Below, in pieces: positions 6,552-9,546 of a stretch of DNA of 9,546 nucleotides (the first letter of the stretch is position 1; each line of letters begins with the position of its first letter). The notes beneath the pieces were generated by a model that did no database searches, was not told the origin of the DNA, and worked only from the letters and a program-made list of their open reading frames with translations. A program made the translations under genes and the position numbers. Source of the stretch: Synechococcales cyanobacterium PMM_0002 (GTDB taxonomy: Bacteria > Cyanobacteriota > Cyanobacteriia > Elainellales > Elainellaceae); NCBI GenBank assembly GCA_949127925.1, contig CASBQX010000333.1:1-9546 (forward strand). Direction: 5' to 3'.

Positions 6552-7493
6552 ATGGCAACTTCAGCACCGCTTCCCCCTGTTCCTGGGGCGCACCCCTCAA
6601 CCGATACTGTTGCGGCGAAGCTCAAGCGAAAACTGGTCAGTTTAGTTCAGCCTACGGTGCTGCTAGGCCCTGCTGGGATTTGGCTATTTTTACTGCTGGT
6701 GGTGCCCACCTTAATGATCTTGGAACTGAGCCTAATTCCGGGATTTCGTCCAGGTGAACCGGCTGGGGCTTATGGGCTGGGCAACTACACCAAGATTTTT
6801 GAGCTAATCGACGGGCAGCCGATTTACCTTTGGGTGATTGCCCGATCGGTGCTGTTTTCGGTTGGCAGCATGTTGATTTGTCTATTTCTGGGCTTCCCTG
6901 TGGCGTACTGGATTGCCATCATGGCTCCTAAACGCTGGCAGAATCTGCTACTGGTTAGCTTTGTGCTGCCCCTATGGACATCTTCTCTGCTGCGTTCCTA
7001 TGCCTGGATTACAATTTTGCGCCCTACAGGCGTGCTGAACTCTCTGCTGGGCGTTTTTAACCTACCCCCGGTTGATATTCTCAATACTCAAACGGCCGTG
7101 ATGATTGGGCTGGCCTACAACTATTTGCCTTACATGGTACTGATTCTCTACTCGTCCTTAGAGAAGCTAGATCGGCGCTTACTAGAAGCGGCTTCTGATT
7201 TGGGAGCAACACCACAGCAGGGGTTTTGGAAGGTCACAGTGCCCCAAACGCTGCCGGGAATCGCAGCGGGTTGTTTGCTGGTGTTTATTACCAACCTGGG
7301 TGATTTTGTGGTTCCCGAGCTGCTGGGTGGTGCCTCTAGCATGACGATGGCACGCTTGGTCTACAACCAGTTTCTAGGCGCAACGCGGAACTGGGGCTTT
7401 GGCTCTGGACTCAGTATGCTGCTCATCTTGGGGGTCAGTATTGCGATCGCCCTCCTGCTCAAATACGGCGACCAAAAAGCAGAAGACTTTTAG
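6552..7493 (+). CDS. potB: Polyamine-type ABC importer, permease subunit 1
   Basis: This 313-residue inner-membrane permease forms half of the translocation channel. Six hydrophobic segments lie near residues 33-60, 94-120, 131-155, 177-200, 233-255 and 283-304. The cytoplasmic EAA loop (LLEAASDLGATPQQGFWKV, from residue 210, with the conserved glycine G218) is the coupling helix that docks onto the PotA ATPase. LGDFVVPELLGG at 249-260 is characteristic of PotB-type permeases. About 30 hydrophilic, proline-rich residues precede the first membrane segment. ATG 6552 has no recognisable Shine-Dalgarno and is preceded by a pyrimidine-rich stretch. No better start was found. It follows potD by 119 bp containing a repeat and a hairpin, and potC begins 38 bp after its stop. 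A sequence-only view cannot fully separate polyamine from other PotB-like substrates. Confidence 0.92.
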   Translation: MATSAPLPPVPGAHPSTDTVAAKLKRKLVSLVQPTVLLGPAGIWLFLLLVVPTLMILELSLIPGFRPGEPAGAYGLGNYTKIFELIDGQPIYLWVIARSVLFSVGSMLICLFLGFPVAYWIAIMAPKRWQNLLLVSFVLPLWTSSLLRSYAWITILRPTGVLNSLLGVFNLPPVDILNTQTAVMIGLAYNYLPYMVLILYSSLEKLDRRLLEAASDLGATPQQGFWKVTVPQTLPGIAAGCLLVFITNLGDFVVPELLGGASSMTMARLVYNQFLGATRNWGFGSGLSMLLILGVSIAIALLLKYGDQKAEDF

Positions 7494-7531
7494 GCAAATA
7501 TAGCTCAAGCTCACCTCTCATCCTTCCTGCC

Positions 7532-8344
7532 ATGACCCTCCCCCATCCCCTCGTCAAATTCCGTCCATCCTGGCAGCTGATCTTGACCCTGCTGATGTTT
7601 GTGTTTATGTATTTGCCAGTGCTGGTGCTGGCGTTTTTTAGCTTTAATGCGTCGCCCTTTAGTGCCGGGTGGGGTGGGTTTTCGCTCAAGTGGTACGCCA
7701 AAATGATTAGCGATGGGCGCATGCTTTCAGCCTTGCAAGACAGCCTGCTGGTAGCGTTTTTGGCGGTGATGATTTCGGCTGTGCTGGGTACGCTCATGGC
7801 CGTGGGGCTAGCGCGCTACAAGTTTCCAGGGAAGGGGCTATATCAGGGGATGTCTTACCTGCCGCTAATTATTCCTGATATTGCGATCGCCGTTGCGACA
7901 CTGGTGTTTTTGGCTTCGTTAGCGATCCCCCTTAGCCTTTGGACAGTGGTGGCGGCGCATGTAGTCTTCTGCATTTCTTACATTGCGCTCGTGATTTCAA
8001 CTCGGTTGACCGGGTTGAACCAACATTTGGAAGAGGCCGCACTAGATTTGGGCGCAACGCCTCAGCAGGCGTTCATCAAGGTGCTTTTGCCCCAGCTCAT
8101 GCCGGCAATTATCTCTGGCTGCTTGCTGTCCTTTGTGCTGAGTATGGACGACCTGCTAATTTCTAATTTTACAGCAGGGGGTGGCACGACCACCTTACCG
8201 ATGGAAATCTTTAGCCGCGTCAGAACGGGGGTGAAGCCCGACATTAATGCCCTCAGCGTCGTACTAATTTTGGGTTCCGGCATCCTGGCCTTTGCCGCCG
8301 AATATATTCGCTTCAAAGGTGATCAGCAGCAGCTAGGAAAATAG
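7532..8344 (+). CDS. potC: Polyamine-type ABC importer, permease subunit 2
   Basis: This 270-residue inner-membrane permease is the partner of PotB. Six hydrophobic segments are visible near residues 15-38, 68-92, 105-130, 136-156, 186-206 and 238-258. The EAA coupling loop reads LEEAALDLGATPQQAFIKV from residue 167, with G174, and closely mirrors the PotB loop, as expected for paired subunits contacting the same ATPase dimer. SMDDLLISNFTAGGGTTTLP at 204-223 and the following VRTGVKPDINALS are typical of PotC. The length fits the family (about 260-280). The start ATG 7532 lacks a clear Shine-Dalgarno and sits 38 bp after potB, consistent with cotranscription. It appears to end the operon, since a new AT-rich promoter-like region follows. 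Its stop codon TAG is at 8342-8344. Confidence 0.93.
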   Translation: MTLPHPLVKFRPSWQLILTLLMFVFMYLPVLVLAFFSFNASPFSAGWGGFSLKWYAKMISDGRMLSALQDSLLVAFLAVMISAVLGTLMAVGLARYKFPGKGLYQGMSYLPLIIPDIAIAVATLVFLASLAIPLSLWTVVAAHVVFCISYIALVISTRLTGLNQHLEEAALDLGATPQQAFIKVLLPQLMPAIISGCLLSFVLSMDDLLISNFTAGGGTTTLPMEIFSRVRTGVKPDINALSVVLILGSGILAFAAEYIRFKGDQQQLGK

Positions 8345-8380
8345 ACAGGTCAACGTCTCTCAACTATCTTCATGCAGGAA

Positions 8381-8411
8381 ATTTTTTATATAAATTTTCG
8401 ATAAAGATAAT
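8381..8411 (+). promoter_or_regulatory. AT-rich candidate promoter for the downstream gene
   Basis: The spacer after potC has a sharply AT-rich block with two -10-like hexamers, TATAAA at 8389-8394 and GATAAT at 8406-8411 (each 5 of 6 to consensus). No good -35 hexamer lies at the right distance from either. The gene starting at 8479 would have a leader of roughly 60-80 nt. No terminator for the pot operon is evident; the only pairing seen is a distant 7-bp AGACAGG/CCTGTCT match (8343-8349 and 8413-8419), which may be chance. Confidence 0.3.
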
Positions 8412-8478
8412 GCCTGTCTGCTTGTGATCCCGACCGCGATCGCCAAATCTGAGAGGTAGTTGTATCACAGGACGCGTT

Positions 8479-9546
8479 ATGGCGATTGATCGCGCCGGAA
8501 ATACATTGCGCAATGCCACACGACTGCAAGGCTTGGGAGTCAGCACGGTCGTGAAAGACGGCATCAGCAAAGCGGATCGCGACGACCTGTATGCATTTAG
8601 TTTGGGCGATCGCAGCCGATTAGACCTACAGGTGCTAAAAATTAAACCAGGCACCGCAGTTGGAGCCGAAGTATTTCAGCTTCAGGGCAAAAAGTCTAAC
8701 GTCCTTAAAAAGATTGGGGCGATCGCCTTTAGCGACATCCCAGCCCGCCGCATCCGGCAGTTCACCAGTCGCCTTTCTAGCCCGATTCGGCTCAGTAGAT
8801 CCACGCCAAAACTCGATACAATTCTCACCGCTGGAGACTACTATCTGCGGGTTTTCTTTGTAGGTGACCAGACCCAGTATCGCCTCAACCTCAGCACTCA
8901 AGCCATTCCCGCCGCCCAGAACACGCCCCCCTCATTGACGACCAATGGCGGCTTGACCTTAGCGCGGGGAGCTACTGCCAACCTAGGTGGCCGCCTAGAG
9001 GCAACCGATGCGGATACTCCGATTAATAGCCTCAACTACACCTTACAAACCCTGCCGACCGAGGGTAGCCTGTTTCGCAACGGCGTTGCCCTAGGCGTGG
9101 GGCAACGCTTTAGTCAGGCAGAACTCAACAGCAACTTCATCACCTATCAACATCGTCAAACGGGTCGTTTGAACGACAGCTTTAACTTCGTGCTGGCCGA
9201 TGACCAAACTGCATTGGCTGCCAGCTCATTTCAGCTGACGGCAACGCCCGCTACAACGACGTTGTTTAACGGCACGGGGTTGCCGATTAGCCAGGGTTGG
9301 CTCAGCCTTGGGCAATTGCCAATTTCCTTTCCTGTGGATCGTCCGCCCTATTTTTCTAACACCGTTAGTAGCGCTAGCGAAACGCCTGGAGCCAATGGCA
9401 TCACCCTCAACACTCAAATTTTTCCCGATCCAAATGCCAACAAGGGCTATGTAGGCTACAGCAATAACATCGTTGATCTAGCCACCCAAACTCCTGTGTT
9501 AATCAATTCCGCCTTCCCCATCCTCAATCGGGCAGACGGATTTACC
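8479..9546 (+). CDS. Large secreted-type multidomain protein with PPC-like and cadherin/CSPG-like domains (C-terminus cut by window edge)
   Basis: This frame stays open for 356 codons from ATG 8479 to the right edge. AGGA at 8469-8472, 6 nt upstream, supports the start, and an in-frame stop lies at about 8425. Residues 1-142 resemble a bacterial pre-peptidase C-terminal (PPC) beta-sandwich: AGNTLRNATRL at the start, a DLYAFSL strand, and LTAGDYYLRVFF near 116-127. Residues 149-245 match a cadherin-like/CSPG (NG2) repeat, with LEATDADTPINSLNYTLQ, then a GSLFRNG turn and FTQ-like AEL, and ending in FNFVLADDQ. From about 259 a third domain begins (LFNGTGLPISQGWLSLG), perhaps a lectin-like or choice-of-anchor module. 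There is no N-terminal signal peptide, which suits cyanobacterial proteins exported by type I secretion through a C-terminal signal, but that end is not visible. A surface or extracellular role is inferred. No functional link to the pot genes is evident. Confidence 0.8.
   Translation, partial: MAIDRAGNTLRNATRLQGLGVSTVVKDGISKADRDDLYAFSLGDRSRLDLQVLKIKPGTAVGAEVFQLQGKKSNVLKKIGAIAFSDIPARRIRQFTSRLSSPIRLSRSTPKLDTILTAGDYYLRVFFVGDQTQYRLNLSTQAIPAAQNTPPSLTTNGGLTLARGATANLGGRLEATDADTPINSLNYTLQTLPTEGSLFRNGVALGVGQRFSQAELNSNFITYQHRQTGRLNDSFNFVLADDQTALAASSFQLTATPATTTLFNGTGLPISQGWLSLGQLPISFPVDRPPYFSNTVSSASETPGANGITLNTQIFPDPNANKGYVGYSNNIVDLATQTPVLINSAFPILNRADGFT

Noticed and set aside
8370..8901. Two minus-strand open frames of 94 and 88 codons
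   Set aside because: They lie opposite the PPC-like coding region and its leader; the plus-strand protein is clearly the real product.
1..9546. CRISPR arrays, tRNA/rRNA genes, insertion sequences or attachment sites
   Set aside because: No regularly spaced repeat array, no cloverleaf or rRNA-like sequence, and no transposase or terminal inverted repeats were seen on either strand.

Overview
The window looks like chromosomal DNA of a cyanobacterium. The octamer GCGATCGC (HIP1), which is strongly over-represented in many cyanobacterial genomes, occurs 11 times in 9.5 kb (first bases at 521, 905, 1350, 2757, 5028, 5307, 7443, 7883, 8436, 8606 and 8719), where chance would give less than one. 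Base composition is moderate, several genes lack a clear Shine-Dalgarno, and the closing gene is of a secreted multidomain type common in filamentous cyanobacteria.

Left part, minus strand: a Tat-exported flavin amine oxidase (start at 1501, C-terminus cut by the left edge) lies downstream of a complete class B penicillin-binding protein of the PBP2/MrdA type (3566 to 1752). The 250 bp between them hold a compact palindromic element at 1681-1726 that can fold into a three-way junction, and a small imperfect direct repeat.

Centre: a 443 bp divergent intergenic region (3567-4009) separates mrdA from a plus-strand transporter operon. It holds tandem 10-bp repeats at 11-bp period just upstream of a TATAAA box, a second repeat pair farther in, and short palindromes. 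These suggest regulated transcription, but no regulator can be named.

Right part, plus strand: a complete polyamine-type ABC importer in the order potA-potD-potB-potC. It comprises an ATPase with TOBE domain, a Tat-targeted probable lipoprotein binding protein and two EAA-loop permeases. Together they would bind a polyamine or related compound outside the membrane, pass it through the PotB/PotC channel and power transport with PotA. The spacers around potD each carry a strong hairpin without a T-tract, plausible mRNA-processing or stability elements that set different protein levels. A separate gene begins at 8479. It encodes a protein with a PPC-like domain, a cadherin/CSPG-like repeat and a third domain cut by the right edge.

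Most of the window is ordinary cyanobacterial gene content. I found no convincing new defence, mobile or RNA-guided system. The items worth a second look are regulatory or structural: the twin-hairpin repeat, the promoter repeats, the intercistronic hairpins, and the proximity of an exported amine oxidase to a polyamine importer.
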